Assembly: GCA_001247695.2 (NCBI GenBank)
Contig: LGRX02025930.1
Location: 1-64,000 of the forward strand
Direction of reading: 5' to 3'
Length of the DNA: 64,000 nt
Source: Cymbomonas tetramitiformis
Lineage: Eukaryota; Chlorophyta; Pyramimonadophyceae; Pyramimonadales; Pyramimonadaceae
Shown here piece after piece: positions 33,455-44,824 of the stretch (positions are counted from its first letter, which is position 1; the number at the start of each line of letters is the position of its first letter). Under the pieces are notes generated by a model. The model saw nothing but the letters and a program-made list of their open reading frames with translations. It did no database searches and was not told the origin of the DNA. A program made the position numbers and the translations under genes.

Positions 33455-33755
33455 CCACTAAGCCTAGGAAATTGCTAGGACCATTCTGGTCTGCTAAAAT
33501 TAATGCTTTGCCAGCTAGTGGTGGGTGCTCCCACAATCCTCGCCTGTCTGCATGTGATGGAGAATGTAAAATAAGTCTGCCTGTCGGTTTAACTTCTAAC
33601 TTCTGCGAACTGCAAAGGTCTCTTGCCTATAAATCGTTCGTCTTAATCTTGAAAAGCTGCCCGCAAGTGGTGAGAAATAAATAACACTCTTCTGTCCAAA
33701 ACTACAGCAAGTGGTGGAGAATGCAAGAGGGAACACCGCCTGTCTGTTTAAAGAA
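33455..33755. other. No gene seen
   Basis: About 300 bp with two diverged copies of a motif around CTGCC(T/A)GTCGGTTTAA / TGTCTGTTTAA and GTGGTG(A/G)GA. No coding signal. Confidence 0.4.
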
Positions 33756-34046
33756 CTAATAATAGTCATCATCAGAATCGAAGTTAGCATCTTCCCCATA
33801 GTAAGATTCTTCATCATAAAAACCAGCACCACCAGTTTCGTCGGAATCGTGGGCTCCTGCCTCCCAGGCAGCCCACTCCTCTGCGGTGTAGACATGCTCG
33901 TCGCTCATTGCAGACTCATTTTCAAAAGAAACCGCGCCAACATTAAACTCGTTGTGCGGTAAAAACTCTTCCCCAAGTGGGGCCTCGAAACCTCCGCCAT
34001 AAGAACCCTGCTGAAAACCTGTGTCCAGCTCGGAATCCCGTTCCAA
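33756..34046 (-). CDS. Acidic, aromatic-rich protein C-terminus, function unknown
   Basis: Short open frame with strongly biased, protein-like composition: Gly/Phe-rich at first (GSYGGGFEAPLGEEF), then EHVYTAEEWAAWEAGAHD, ending in an Asp/Tyr tail (DANFDSDDDYY). No start codon is obvious upstream, so it may be the last exon of a larger protein. It lies just beyond an inverted fragment of the gag-element LTR and leader (34070-34490), so it may be the 3' end of another element. No family recognised. Confidence 0.4.
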   Translation of the reverse strand: MERDSELDTGFQQGSYGGGFEAPLGEEFLPHNEFNVGAVSFENESAMSDEHVYTAEEWAAWEAGAHDSDETGGAGFYDEESYYGEDANFDSDDDYY

Positions 34047-34069
34047 TCGATCGGACGAAAAATGGATAT

Positions 34070-34495
34070 CCTAGTACACCATTCCTTATAAAATCGAGCA
34101 ATAGCAACGCGCGGTGCCCATGACTCGCAGCCGCAAAAGACGTCTACCGTAAAGCCATGTCTCAAATCCTAGTCGCACCCAAACGCGCAAGTGCGCATCA
34201 CCTCTTCAAGCGGCTGCTTAGCCAATCATGGCAAAGATAGCAAGTGAAATAAAAGCGTGGGTGGGGCCACGACCTACCGGAATATCCTAGTACACCAGAT
34301 ATCATATAGTCCCGTACTCAGTGTGGATAAACTCTATAGATAAATAAACCCTAAGCTAGATATACCCGGAACGGTCTCGGACGGTTTCGGAGTCTACTAG
34401 CCTACCTGTGACACAGCGTGTGTCACCGCACGAACCTACAAATCAGTCAGCAGTCCAGTGTTGGTCCTAGATATCTGTCATAGGGGCCTGTACCG
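34070..34495 (-). repeat. Inverted fragment of the gag-element LTR and leader
   Basis: Reverse complement of the LTR and following leader found at 55175-55970. Shared blocks include GACCGTTCCGG, the GTGTCACAGGTAGGC region, ATATTCCGGTAGGTCGTGG and the CGCGTCGCTATTGCTCG region. At the position where the 55-kb copy holds a 347-bp MITE this one reads straight through, so it is an empty site. Confidence 0.8.
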
Positions 34496-35081
34496 GTACT
34501 GGTAAAATTTAGGAATATTTCTTAAACCCTAAAACTGCCGGAAAATTGAATAAAATTACATTGAACTCGGGAAAATCTTAAACCCTAGATTCGGTAAAAT
34601 TTTCAATTTTTTTAGGGCCTCCCATTGTAAAACTCCCCAACTCCCAAAACTCCCAAACTCCCCAAATGCATTTGGTACAGATTTCAGCGCGCGATAGCCT
34701 GCAGCGACCCCGCGAGTGTTCGGTAACCGCCACTAACGACTCCGCGAATTCGCTCTGCAATTCACAGTATACGCCCGTTAAGTCCGCTCAACTCAAGGGT
34801 AAGAGCGCGCAGCTTCGGTTCTCGCTCTTTCTCTTCTCTTGGCATTCGGCATATGGCAGGACGCGTGAAGGTTGACCGTGTGAGCTGAATTCGAAGAACC
34901 TCTGCGTGAATCCAAGCTCCAAAACACAGGCGCGATAAGTCCGATATGTAAAAATTCACGTTTGTATGTGCGTGTGTGAGCTGCGCAGTTGCGCATTCAC
35001 TTTTTCCTGGTTCCCAACGCCTACGCAGTCGCGTGCGCGTCGTCAGCTTCCCCCTTTTCAGACTCTTCGTTATCCGGCACT
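34496..35081. other. No gene seen
   Basis: AT-rich then mixed sequence. It includes a small CTCCCAAAA repeat near 34630-34665. No convincing frame. Confidence 0.4.
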
Positions 35082-35426
35082 CCACTGGGGCAAAAGGGCG
35101 GCCCATATAGGGACATGCCCCTATACGTGTCGGACACATATAGGGACATGTCCATATAATTATGTGTCCCCACTGTCCCTATATGTGACCCCACGGTCCC
35201 TATATGGGTCCCCACTGTCCCTATATGTGTCCCCACTGTCCCTATATGTGCCTCGATCGTTCCAAAATATGACTAGACTGTTCCACGTGCGAATATTGTC
35301 TACGTAGCATTAATTTTTACAGAGAGCGCATTAAAGTTGGTACTCATCCGCGACATGAAATGCGAAAGGCGGGAACCAAAATATAAAGGCGGCGCAATCT
35401 TCGACAGCTCGGTCTTCCCAAGGCAT

Positions 35427-35744
35427 TTAGAAATATGCTTCGGCGGGCAACAAAAAATCAGGGAAAATGTACAAATTAATAATTAAAAAATAAAAATAAA
35501 AAACAGAGGGAATTTCGCGGGGATAGGGCGGGGGGCGGAGGGGAAGGGGGGGGGGGGGATTCTCCCACGCATCGCACAGGCCTAAGAATATTTGACCTGT
35601 GACTTGTTTGTCCGCAAACGCCTCGCAAAGGGAAGCAACACATGGGTCGTCCGCGTTGAAGGATCGAAGGAAATCGCAGAGCTCTGGTTTCGAAAAGTCG
35701 CGTATCCGGGATGCCTCAGCTTCACTTAAATATCGTGCTGCCAT
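35427..35744 (-). CDS. SAM-like domain ORF, probably a first exon
   Basis: Starts MAARYLSEAEASRIRDF. The next 45 residues (KPELCDFLRSFNADD, then SLCEAFADKQVTGQIFLGL) have the helix and hydrophobic pattern of a sterile alpha motif domain. After residue about 65 it becomes Pro-rich then very hydrophobic, which looks like intron read-through; a donor is likely shortly after FLGL. No further exon was identified in the element, so this may be a captured or decayed gene piece. SAM-like is inference from pattern only. Confidence 0.4.
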   Translation of the reverse strand: MAARYLSEAEASRIRDFSKPELCDFLRSFNADDPCVASLCEAFADKQVTGQIFLGLCDAWENPPPPLPLRPPPYPREIPSVFYFYFLIINLYIFPDFLLPAEAYF

Positions 35745-36090
35745 TCTTTTAGAAATCTCGATTCAAGCTGATACCGCGTGCGTTTCACATCATACAGCCC
35801 ATTCTATGCAGATGGCCTGTTGTGCGCGCTCGATTGTAAAAAAATGCGTTCAGTGCTAGCAACCTGAGCTGGTTTGAAAATTCGATTTTTTTAAATTTTA
35901 GGCGATACTCGATTAAAAAATATGCTGAGAATGCCACGTGCATATATGCGATCTCCGCGACTAAGAAGATGCTGATCAGACATCCAGCTCATGCATATTC
36001 CGTCCGCGGCGTGCTTTGTATGCCGCGTTGTCCATATATGTGTCAAAGTGTCCCTATATGTGCCCCCAGTGTCCCTATATGGGTCAAAGT

Positions 36091-36367
36091 CAGGGCGTAT
36101 TGCTTCTTTTTTTTCCTTACGGCCCGCAACCGGCAAATCCACTGGCCCGCTTTCGGCCAATACGGCCAATCTCCAAAATTGTCCGCCGCAGGCGCGAAAT
36201 TTTAATTCTAAGTATGGTGATAATGCAAAAATTGCATAATTTTGCATAATTTTTGCTATTTTCATATTAAACGTCACGGCCCGCACCCATACATCCCATC
36301 GGCCCGCATTCGGCCCGGAGTGGTGAGCTACGGCCCCGGGCCGGCCCGCGGTAAGCGATAAACCCTG
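36091..36367. mobile_element. hAT-type MITE, second copy of the family
   Basis: Ends CAGGGCGTATTGCTT and AAGCGATAAACCCTG; the outer CAGGG/CCCTG is perfect. The flanks are an exact 8-bp duplication, GTCAAAGT (36083-36090 and 36368-36375). The core CCGCAGGCGC-AAATTTTAAT-TAAGTATG is shared with the element at 16264. Confidence 0.9.
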
Positions 36368-36458
36368 GTCAAAGTGTCCCTATATGTGTCAAAGTGTCCC
36401 TATATGTGTCCGACAGATATAGGGACAGGTCCATATATGGGCCCTTTTGCTCCACTGG

Positions 36459-37440
36459 GAATTTTCAGGTGCGACTCCAAAACCATGAGCAACTTTGAAT
36501 TCCCTTCGCGTTGACAGCAGCGGTGACAAGTCTCCGTGATCCCCGTTGGAGGAACCGTCCGGCCGTCCGGGGAACGCCGCGCAAGTCTGTTCTCGCGCGA
36601 TACGCCCTGCGAGACCCACCACATGAATTCACGTACATATTCACAACTAGAGCACGGCTGGCCGTGCCTTTCGTACAAGTGAATTGATGGGCAGTTCGCC
36701 GTACGCGCTTCCCTCCTTTGTCGCCATGAGGTTTGGCCATTCATACCATGTGTGGCACCTTTTCGACACACCGCAGGCGCGGACGACTCATGCAGCCCTC
36801 TCTGAAACCCATACGCCAGAATTCAGGCTTGAATTTGCCACCAAAACTGCCTCTGCCCAACTTTTCGACACCATGAATTTACAAGCCAGCAGAGTCTCGG
36901 GTTTCAGTCCTCGCTCAGCTCAGCCCTGCTTGTGTATAGCCCCGTCCGAAGCATAATCTCTTTTACCCGCACTGTTTCGCTCGATTATCCTTTGCTAGAC
37001 CTTCCATACTCGCCATATTTAAAATTTCACTTGCCTCTCTCTTCCAGCACACAGCTCCGCACCCTCAGCAACCTCAGCACAACGTCCACACGCCTCAGAC
37101 GCAGTGACCAGAATCGCGACATGATTTCATTTGTACATACGTTTAATTAGTTAATGTTCAGGAATAGTCGTTAGCACTGCGGCCACAATCTACGTACGCG
37201 GTATCTGCGTTCATTCGAGGTTCGAGACATGCATTTAGCACGGCGTGCACTATCTACTCCGTTGGCGCGTCTCCCGTTTACGCGTTTTCCGCGGCGGCTA
37301 CTCCTGCTGCGTCTTCTCCTTGCGCGTTTTCGGCGGCGTCTCCTCCCGGAAGTGCATCACTAACGGGTGACTCTGGCTGCTCAGAATTAGTGCGTGTTTC
37401 AGGAGCTTGTTCGTCAGCACCGTCGTCACTCATCATTTCG
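36459..37440. other. No gene recognised
   Basis: Mixed-composition DNA with small frames (for example 36684-36956 plus, 36465-36740 minus) that show no domain. From 37150 to 37440 it borders the decayed methyltransferase-like gene on its 3' side, where an Ala/Glu-rich minus-strand frame may represent the tail of that protein. Confidence 0.35.
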
Positions 37441-39079
37441 TCAAGGTCCGCAGCCACGGCGGCGAGTTCTTTCGCATGTGCAGTTTTTTTTTTTTAGATT
37501 TCCCTCCTCTGTACGTGCTGCCTCTTCGAGCTTCGCAGTCTCGTCGAGTGGCAGACATTCTAGATCGCCGTCAGGCTCGTCGGCAATGTTCCCCAACCGC
37601 TGACTGGCTGCTTGCACCATGTCCAGGTCGGAGTCGAACGCGACAACGTTCAGGCCGCACCGGAGAGCTGCCGCCGTTGCCGTCGCAACCTCACAGTCAC
37701 CCCGCATCCAAGATCCAGTTGGGTGCCGATTCGTTCTGTAACTGGGCGAAAGGTGCGGGTCCCGTCATGTGGCAGTTGATGAGCTCCATCAGCAGGTGCT
37801 GGGGCTTCTGGTGAGCGCATACCACTTTCCCATCCACTCGAGAAGGGTTGCTTGACGATAGAAAACCCCTCGAGGCAATTGGCCCTCGACCTCGCCTCTG
37901 TCTCCATGTCGAAGTCGGTCATCCATTGTTTGCGAGTGGATGTTACCCCGGACTCTACGTCCGCCATGTGGAACCCAATGACTCCCGCGCTTCCAGGATA
38001 TTGTACCGGACGCTTTTGTTGGCACCCACGTCATGGTTCTCCTTGCGCCACCATATGCGCTGGGCCCCACCGTTGCATTTGCTCTCCAGGATCTTCCGGA
38101 AGCCGGACTGTTGACCAAACCCACAAAATAACAGTATTGCTCAGTCCGGCGAGGTGGTCAGTGCCGCAAAGGCATCGATTAACTTGATCAGGTCGGCATC
38201 GGATAACGCGTGCTCTGACTCCTCTGTATCGAAGTCGTAAATGACGTCCAACAGCGCCCCCGCGTAATGCGACTTCGGGATATTCTCGAGTTTCGTCAAG
38301 TCGTCTTTGATGGCCATGTAGGCGGTTTGGGCCGTCTTCTCCTCGTACTCTACCTCATACTTTTGTTCGCCAGCATCCACGACGGGTGAGGAAAGTGCCA
38401 CCTATTAGACCGCAAACCGCTTGTTAATATTCAAATGCCCCAAAACTCCGGGGGAAATGATTCCGCAGGAATAGAAAAACGAGAATCGAGAATCAAATCC
38501 TTTATGTTTCGTTGGGAATTAGTGTTACGTAACATTTTTAATTATTCATACAACTTTTTGAGAGAATCTTCAAAGGGAGACGACAGCCGCATACGCAATA
38601 CTCGTACAGTACAAACGCTTCCAAATTTCCCATGCACGTCTCGCTTTCCCCATTCCCGGTCGTAGGCAGTCGCAAACGCTGAATGCAACAGTCAACCGTG
38701 CCGTTCGTAAGTTATTAAATATGGGAATATAGGTTATCGCTTGCCCGCCGCAACTTTGTTGCGCTACTGCAGGCACACCCCCTTGTGATTTTAATCACAT
38801 TACATGAAGTACAAAAATTTTCAACGGTCGTAAGGAATATAAATATATTCACAAGGCGAGTACCTTTTTTTAGCTCTTGAACGACCCCATCCGCAACCGC
38901 ATCAGCTTCGTTTGCAGTCGCGACTGCAAGCTAAGTTGATGCGGTTCAAGATAGAGTCGACTAATTCACGGCAGCCGAGGGGTGTTCATGCGTTCTAGCG
39001 GAAGAAACTTGGCAGATATATTCGTATTAATAATATGAGCTTCCGAGGATTGATAGCGTGGGGGGCAGCGAGGTTCCCG

Positions 39080-39780
39080 TGGACTTCCTAGGGGCCGACC
39101 CCCAGCGCCAAAATCCAAGTCCTAGGGGGGGGGCGCTCACCCCCCAAGGGTAGAATGCAAGTCCTAGGGGCGGGTTCTGAGCACAGCCCCTTGCCTCAGA
39201 ATAACTCTAGTGTTCAACGAAAAAGTCGGGAACGATGTTCAAAAATTCGCGCCTGCGGCGCATAATAATATAACATGTGAGGCGATAGCGCGGGGCACTC
39301 CCACCCCCACCATCCTTGCGTGACTAGTCCGCGCCCGTGATGGTGGTATCGTGGGACACTCCCGCCCGCCCCACGCGCGCGATGGTGGTATCGTGGGACA
39401 CTCCCGCCCGCCCCACGCGCGCGATGGTGGTCTCGTGGGGCACTCCTGCCCGCCCCGCGAGCGTGATGGGGGTATCGTAGGGCACTCCCGTCCCCCGCGA
39501 GCGTGATGGTGGTATCACAGGGCACGTATCGTGGGGCACTCCCACCCGACCCGCGCGCGTTATGGTGGTATCGTGGGGCACTCCCGCTCGCCCCGCGCGC
39601 GTTATGGTGGTACCGTGGGGCACTCCCGCCCGCCCCGCAGTGTGCGCGAGTGCAAGTTCTAGGGGGGGGGTGCTGACCCCCCAACGGCAAAAAGCAACTC
39701 CTAGGGGGGGGGTGCTAACCCCCCAAAGGCAAAATGCAAGTTCTAGGGGGGGGTATTTCTAGAACTTCTTCCCCCCCGCT
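39080..39780. repeat. GC-rich minisatellite
   Basis: About seven units of 48-60 bp on GATGGTGGTATCGTGGG(G/A)CA then CTCCCGCCCGCCCCGCGCGCG (39336-39640), flanked by four copies of a TCCTAGGGGGGGGG(T/C)GCT(C/G)ACCCCCC hairpin block (39120-39760). Long frames here are repeat translations. Confidence 0.88.
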
Positions 39781-39799
39781 ATCAATCCTCGGAAGCTCT

Positions 39800-40490
39800 A
39801 TAAATATATCTTGGAAGTTGCAAGTCATACCTTGAAGCATAAATCAAACAGTCGCATCTCGTTGACATGAGGCGTTTTGGGTTTGGGTTTTGATTTACCC
39901 TAACCCAAAACCGCCTTGCAGAATTTGAGTTGTCGCGCCTTCCAACTCACGAATCCTGGAAGATATATTCATAACAGTATTATGAATTTATTCTGGAAGT
40001 TGCAGGTCATACCTTGAAGCATACTTCAAACAGTCGCATCTTGACATGAGGCGTTTTTATGTTTGGGGTTTGATTTACCCAAATCCAAAACTGCTTTGCA
40101 GAATCGGAGCGTTGTCGTGCACTCCAACTCACGAAACGTGGCAGATATATTCACAACAGTATTGTGAATATATCCTGGAAGTTGCCGGGCCTGCCGTCAA
40201 GTATGCTTCAAACAGTTGCATCTTGACATGAGGCGTTTTCGGTTTGGGTTGTGATTACCCAAACCCAAAACTGCCTTGCAGAATTGGAGCGTTGTCGTGC
40301 ACTCCAACTCACGAAACGTGGCAGATATATTCATAACAGTATTGTGAATAAATCCTGGAAGTTGCAGGGCCTGCCGTCAAGTATGCTTCAAACAGTCGCA
40401 TCTTGACAAGAGGCGTTTTGGGTATGGATTTATCCTCTTGTCAAGATGTGACCGTTTCGAGCGTACTTGACGGCATGCCCTGAAACTTCC
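39800..40490. repeat. About 182-bp tandem repeat with internal hairpins
   Basis: Nearly four copies starting at about 39812, 39990, 40172 and 40353. Each has GGAAGTTGCAGG, CTTCAAACAGTCGCATC, then GGGTTTGGGTT...ACCCAAACCC (a hairpin) and TTGCAGAAT. The last copy is truncated. Confidence 0.85.
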
Positions 40491-42299
40491 AAGATATATT
40501 CATATTATTGATACGAATATATCTGCCAAGTTTATTGCGCTAGAATGCATGAACACCCCTCGGCTGCCGTGAATTAGTCGATCCTATCTTGAACCGCGTC
40601 AACTTAGCGTGCAGTCGCGACTGCAAACGAAGCTGATACGGTTGCGGATGGGGTCGATCAATAACTTAAAAATATATATTAGCCTTGTGAACACATGTAT
40701 ATTCCGTAGGAACGTTGAAAATTTTGTACTTCACTTAAGATCACAAGGGGGCGTGCCTGCAGTAGCGCAACAAAGTTGGGGCGGGCAAGCGATAACTTGC
40801 ATTCTTTTGCATACTTAATAACTAACAAACGGCAATGTTCGTTTCCACTCGACAGCGGTTCGTTCACACCCTTTAACAGCGCCCGGCCAGAGTTGACGAG
40901 TCCGTGACAGGCTACTTCGATTTACTTGTGGAAGTCGGATTCCGACTCCCACCATCACCAGTACAGAGTGTCACAACTCTTCGTGCACGGTATGTATTAC
41001 GTACTGTCGTAATCACTATTCCCCAAAAATCTATGAACGATTTTATTCCCGAATCTCGTTTTTTTAATTCCCCCGGAAATCGCATGCCAAAACTCCGGTT
41101 GTTGTATCAATGCTGCATGCTGGAGCAATAAAAATGCAACTACATGAGGAACCACGACTATTACAGCAAATAATGTTGGAAGAACGCACACCTTAAATCT
41201 GACGGGGACGTAGTTCATGGGCAGATTGCTGATGTCTCCCTCTCCGGCATTACACCGGGCAAGCCACGTGTTGCAGTCTTCGACGAATTGAACGATGGCC
41301 TTGGGAACCGTTTGCTGACTCCCCCCTCGCCCGGTTTTTTCGTTTTTCACCGCCTTGATGCATCGCTTGATGGCCTCCTGGCAAGCCCAAGTCTCGCCGT
41401 CTTTCCTCTCAAAGGCATCCCAATTCTCCACCCCATGAGATTGCGACACGATCCAGGCCTGAGCGTTGCGTTGGGACTTGAACTTCTTCATGATTTCTAT
41501 CGCCTCCGCGATGGTGAGCTCGAGCATAATGATTTTCTTCAGGACACCGTTCAAGTAATCAACCGCCACGTCCGAGTGAGACCCGAGCATCGACTGGAAT
41601 ATGGGCATTCTCAACTCCTTCTTCTCCAACTCCTTCACGATTGCGTGCCGCAAAGGCTGTGCCGGCTGGCCGACACTCAATGAGTGTGTTACCGGCGCTT
41701 CGAAGAACACGCTTAGACGTGGCCTTGGTACCAGACTTCTTCTTCTTGGGGTCGACACCTACATCCTTCAACGCCTCCTCCGCCCCAGACGCATCGGTAG
41801 ACAAGTCGACGATCCCGCTGTCCGGAGCCTAGATCTTGCGTTTCTTACTCGACGTCTTGGTGGGGGTCTTCGTCATCCCCTTCAGCATGCACTCGCCATA
41901 CGCCTGCATGATTCTAACCGTCAGATCCCAAGTATTCTGACGCATTGTAGCGACCGTCCAATGCTTGGCGTAGGAGATGTGATGCGTGTGAAGCACATCT
42001 GCCTTCATCTGGGTCTGCTGAGCCGGTGTCAAAAAGTTCCATACCGGGAACCACTTGTCATTTTTTCCCTGAAACCTGCCAGTCATCGCACATTGCTCCA
42101 TTCCCCCATCGACAGCCTCTCGTAGATCTTCTGCCGCGCCTCCGGTGTATTTGGAACACATCGCCACGAAATGCCTAAAAAGCGGACACGAAGGGTTTGG
42201 GTTTTTATTTCCGATGAAAATGAACCAATTATATCGTTGTCAAACTTCTCTCGACCTATTTCGATGTCGGGCAAACCGATGGTCAATTTTATTTTTGGC

Positions 42300-44510
42300 G
42301 ATTCTCGATATTTAGGGCGCTACAAATCCCTAACATAGACATATACTACTCATATTTATAGGGTATATGTTAATGGCACATACCTCGTTGCAATTATCCA
42401 TATGTGACGCATGATACCATCCGTGTCCTTTAGTTTATATTAGCTTTGAGCTACCACGGCGCGCTGCATCTCTACGAAAGTTATCCTCACCATTTTTTTA
42501 AATGCATTATCACGCGATTAGGGTTGTCTTACCACCATTGTGCATATGTTGGACTCTGATGGTTACAAGTTCCGATCCCCGTCATCGTTCCACGCAAGCC
42601 GTGATCAATACGGGCGGGGAATGAACTTTTCATTTTAGTGCATGCTAGTGGTAGCAAGAGTCTTCAGATTTCTGACATATGGCATGGGGATAGCCACAAG
42701 GCGTTACAAACCTATCTATCAGCTTCCCCTTGGGTATCCGAACGATCAAGGTATGTAGAATCATACCTGGGAGATATTTCACCTAGTTAATACCAACCCA
42801 CAACAAACGGGTCACCAAAACTAGATAATGCTTTAAATGCCAGGTGTCTCTAATCTACATGTGGATCTTGTGCGCAAGATGTCAACGCGGACTGATGGGT
42901 TGCACTATCACAGGCATGCGTTTGCATATGATAGCGCTGCAGGTTCGCGAACGCGTGAAACCAATATTTTGATAGATAGAAAGAACATAATATGTTTGCT
43001 TTCAAAACACTTCACATGCAATATGAGATGCAATATCAAAATGTACGTGCTGCGTAGATGCATACTCTAGTCTACATATTCAGCCCCAGCTCGTACCCTG
43101 CATTGCAGCAAAACCCTAAAACGAGTTCACTTGAATGTCGATATTCGAGAGTATGCTTAGAAAAAGCACAACCGAAGCTATTGCTATGTGCAAGAAATAT
43201 CGGCCCTAAAAAGTTTCAAACGTTTGCAAGATTCTGTTATGACGGAATTGCCGAAAGAGCTTTCAGCTCTGAATGCTGGATGCTGCCAGGAGATGATGGA
43301 TTCCAACGGAGCTGCATTCCGGCACCCCTACAGCTCCGTCGGATAGCTTTCTCGAGTCGTGAGAAAAGTGAGCAAAGTAGTTATTGTTCACTTTGCTCAA
43401 GACTCGAGAAAGCGAGACGTGGTTGGGACCAGGCCCAAGCTCGGTGGCGTACGCCATACATCGAGACTACCACGCCAATACGGTTCGGTCAGTTGCGTGG
43501 CTTTCTCGAAATCCTGAGCCAACTATTGGGTCGGTCTTGAGACAGCGACAAGTGCTTAAGGACAGGCCCATGCTCAAGGGCTATACAATGAAACAGCCCA
43601 AAACAATATCACGAGACACCCAAGACTACGAAAGGGTAGGAAACTCGCATGCCTTGCCTGCTGAACATCCGCACGGGGTATCACTGCAATAGCCAACGAG
43701 CATGTCAGATCAAGGCAACTTAAACAGCCACAAGACTGCCTTACATACTGAGAATTTGTTCCCACACACAAGCGTGAGGGTTTGGGCGCGCATCACCTCC
43801 ACGTCGGGAGTGTTGGCAACGGTTTTGACGTATCTGTTCCCAGGCAAACACGGCTCCAAAAGATAAAGGCCGTGAAACTAAACAAAACTCCTTTTCTCCA
43901 CCAAACGTCCCATGAACCCACCATATTTTGTAACAAAATAGTCAGTGAAGGTACAAAAAGAAAATAACAACGAGAAAACCTGCGGATTAGCTGCGTACCT
44001 GACACACTCAGCAAGCAGGCGCGAAAGCTGGAAAATGATCCCAAACGTCTATGATCGTCTTCATAGCGGTTCGGATGTTCCTGTGACAAAGACTAAAATA
44101 GCTCAACATATCAGTTTCAAATAATACTTGGAGCTCGGGGAGTTCCATCGCCTCTCTTCGCCGGAAATGTTGAAAACCCGAAACAGCGACACCAAGCGAA
44201 AACTCGACTGCGGTTTAAAAAAGCATTTCGTTCTTTACCTGCTCGCAAAAACAAGCAATTCGAAAAACATACGTCTTTTCGAAAACCCGTTCTTGAAGGT
44301 TTAAAAGAAGATCGGACAGTTCTAGTGACTTTAATTTGGAGCGGTGTGTTTTTCCGCGAGTACACAAAAGCGCAGAAGCAATACAAACCTGACAAAGCAC
44401 AGCGCGATACTGCGAATATTGCCGCGTACACTCCACCACAAACTTCACGACTCTTCACAGGCACAAATATACATGTTTGACAGAATTTTATCAAAGGACA
44501 TCACTCAATC
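42300..44510. other. No gene recognised
   Basis: Low-GC DNA without a convincing exon. A hairpin lies at about 43347-43413 (CTTTCTCGAGTC...GACTCGAGAAAG with inner GAGCAAAGT/ACTTTGCTC). A 160-codon plus frame over it (43058-43540) shows no domain. Confidence 0.45.
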
Positions 44511-44516
44511 TTATTT

Positions 44517-44779
44517 CTAGCAATATATCCAGCTATTTTCCGTGAGGTGCCTGACGTTATGAAAATGCCTGCGAAATCCACAGTTAATGACTGCTTCCAT
44601 GACAAGTTTCGCGTCCGGTCGCGGCAGTGTCATAATGATGATGTGAAGCTTGAAAGTCCTGGGGTCGTGCTTTTGCATCTCCTTGACCAGACCGTTCTCC
44701 TTCCAGTCTTGGAGCTGATGGTCCCACGTTCCGTGATCCCACACTGCCAATAGAGTTTGTGGAGCGGGCCCCACGATGC
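44517..44779 (-). CDS. Isolated protein-like exon, function unknown
   Basis: Open from a good acceptor (GCATGCAG before 44779) to a stop at 44517. The sequence looks real: GIVGPAPQTLLAVWDHGTWDHQL, given here in part, then KLHIIIMTLPRPDAKLVMEA and NCGFRRHF. Alternating strands and helices suggest a Rossmann-type fragment, perhaps an upstream exon of the methyltransferase-like gene at 37441-42176 on the same strand; this is a guess. No neighbouring exon was identified. Confidence 0.35.
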
Positions 44780-44824
44780 CTGCATGCCAAGAAATTCCGG
44801 TGAGATGTCAGCGTGCATATAGGG

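Larger units (their letters stand above)
35082..36458. mobile_element. 1.38-kb TIR element with GTCCCTATATG subterminal repeats
   Basis: Left CCACTGGGGCAAAAGGGC (35082-35099) and right GCCCTTTTGCTCCACTGG (36441-36458) are inverted repeats with two mismatches. Similarity continues inward about 60 bp through a CGGACA(C/T)ATATAGGGAC block. GTCCCTATATGTG and its complement recur about 12 times just inside both ends. No target duplication is apparent. It carries a SAM-like ORF and a hAT MITE. Confidence 0.7.
38697..40837. mobile_element. 2.1-kb TIR element inside the methyltransferase-like gene's intron
   Basis: Left arm 38697-39055 and right arm about 40490-40837 are imperfect inverted repeats of about 350 bp sharing GGTTATCGCTTGCCCGCC, TTGTTGCGCTACTGCAGGCA, CAGTCGCGACTGCA and GGGTGTTCATGC. 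Between them are two satellites. It lies wholly between the donor at about 41190 and the acceptor at 38402. No transposase frame, so non-autonomous; no clear target duplication. Confidence 0.8.
37441..42176 (-). pseudogene. Decayed beta-class DNA methyltransferase-like gene
   Basis: Minus strand, 5' to 3'. An exon from about 42176 (HFVAMCSKYTGG..., WFPVWNFLTPAQQ) runs through an in-frame TAG (41829-41831). It continues VDPKKKKSGTKATSKR to a frameshift near 41680-41640, then AIVKELEKKELRMPIFQSML...NYVPVRFK to a donor at about 41190. The intron runs to 38402. The next exon has KVALSSPVVDAGEQKYEVEYEEKT, DVIYDF, a TGA at about 38140, AILLFCGFGQQSGF and NGGAQRIWWRK. After a gap come MELINCHMTGPAPFAQL and WILDAG, then, after a frameshift, GDCEVATATAAALRCGLNVVAFDSD. 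Order (motif IV region, then motif X and FxGxG last) is that of beta-class N4/N6 methyltransferases, but DPPY/W is absent (DVIYDFDTEE). Function lost; transposon origin is likely but not shown. Confidence 0.6.

Noticed and set aside
43058..43540. 160-codon ORF over a hairpin
   Set aside because: Part of it is the hairpin itself, and it shows no recognisable protein features.
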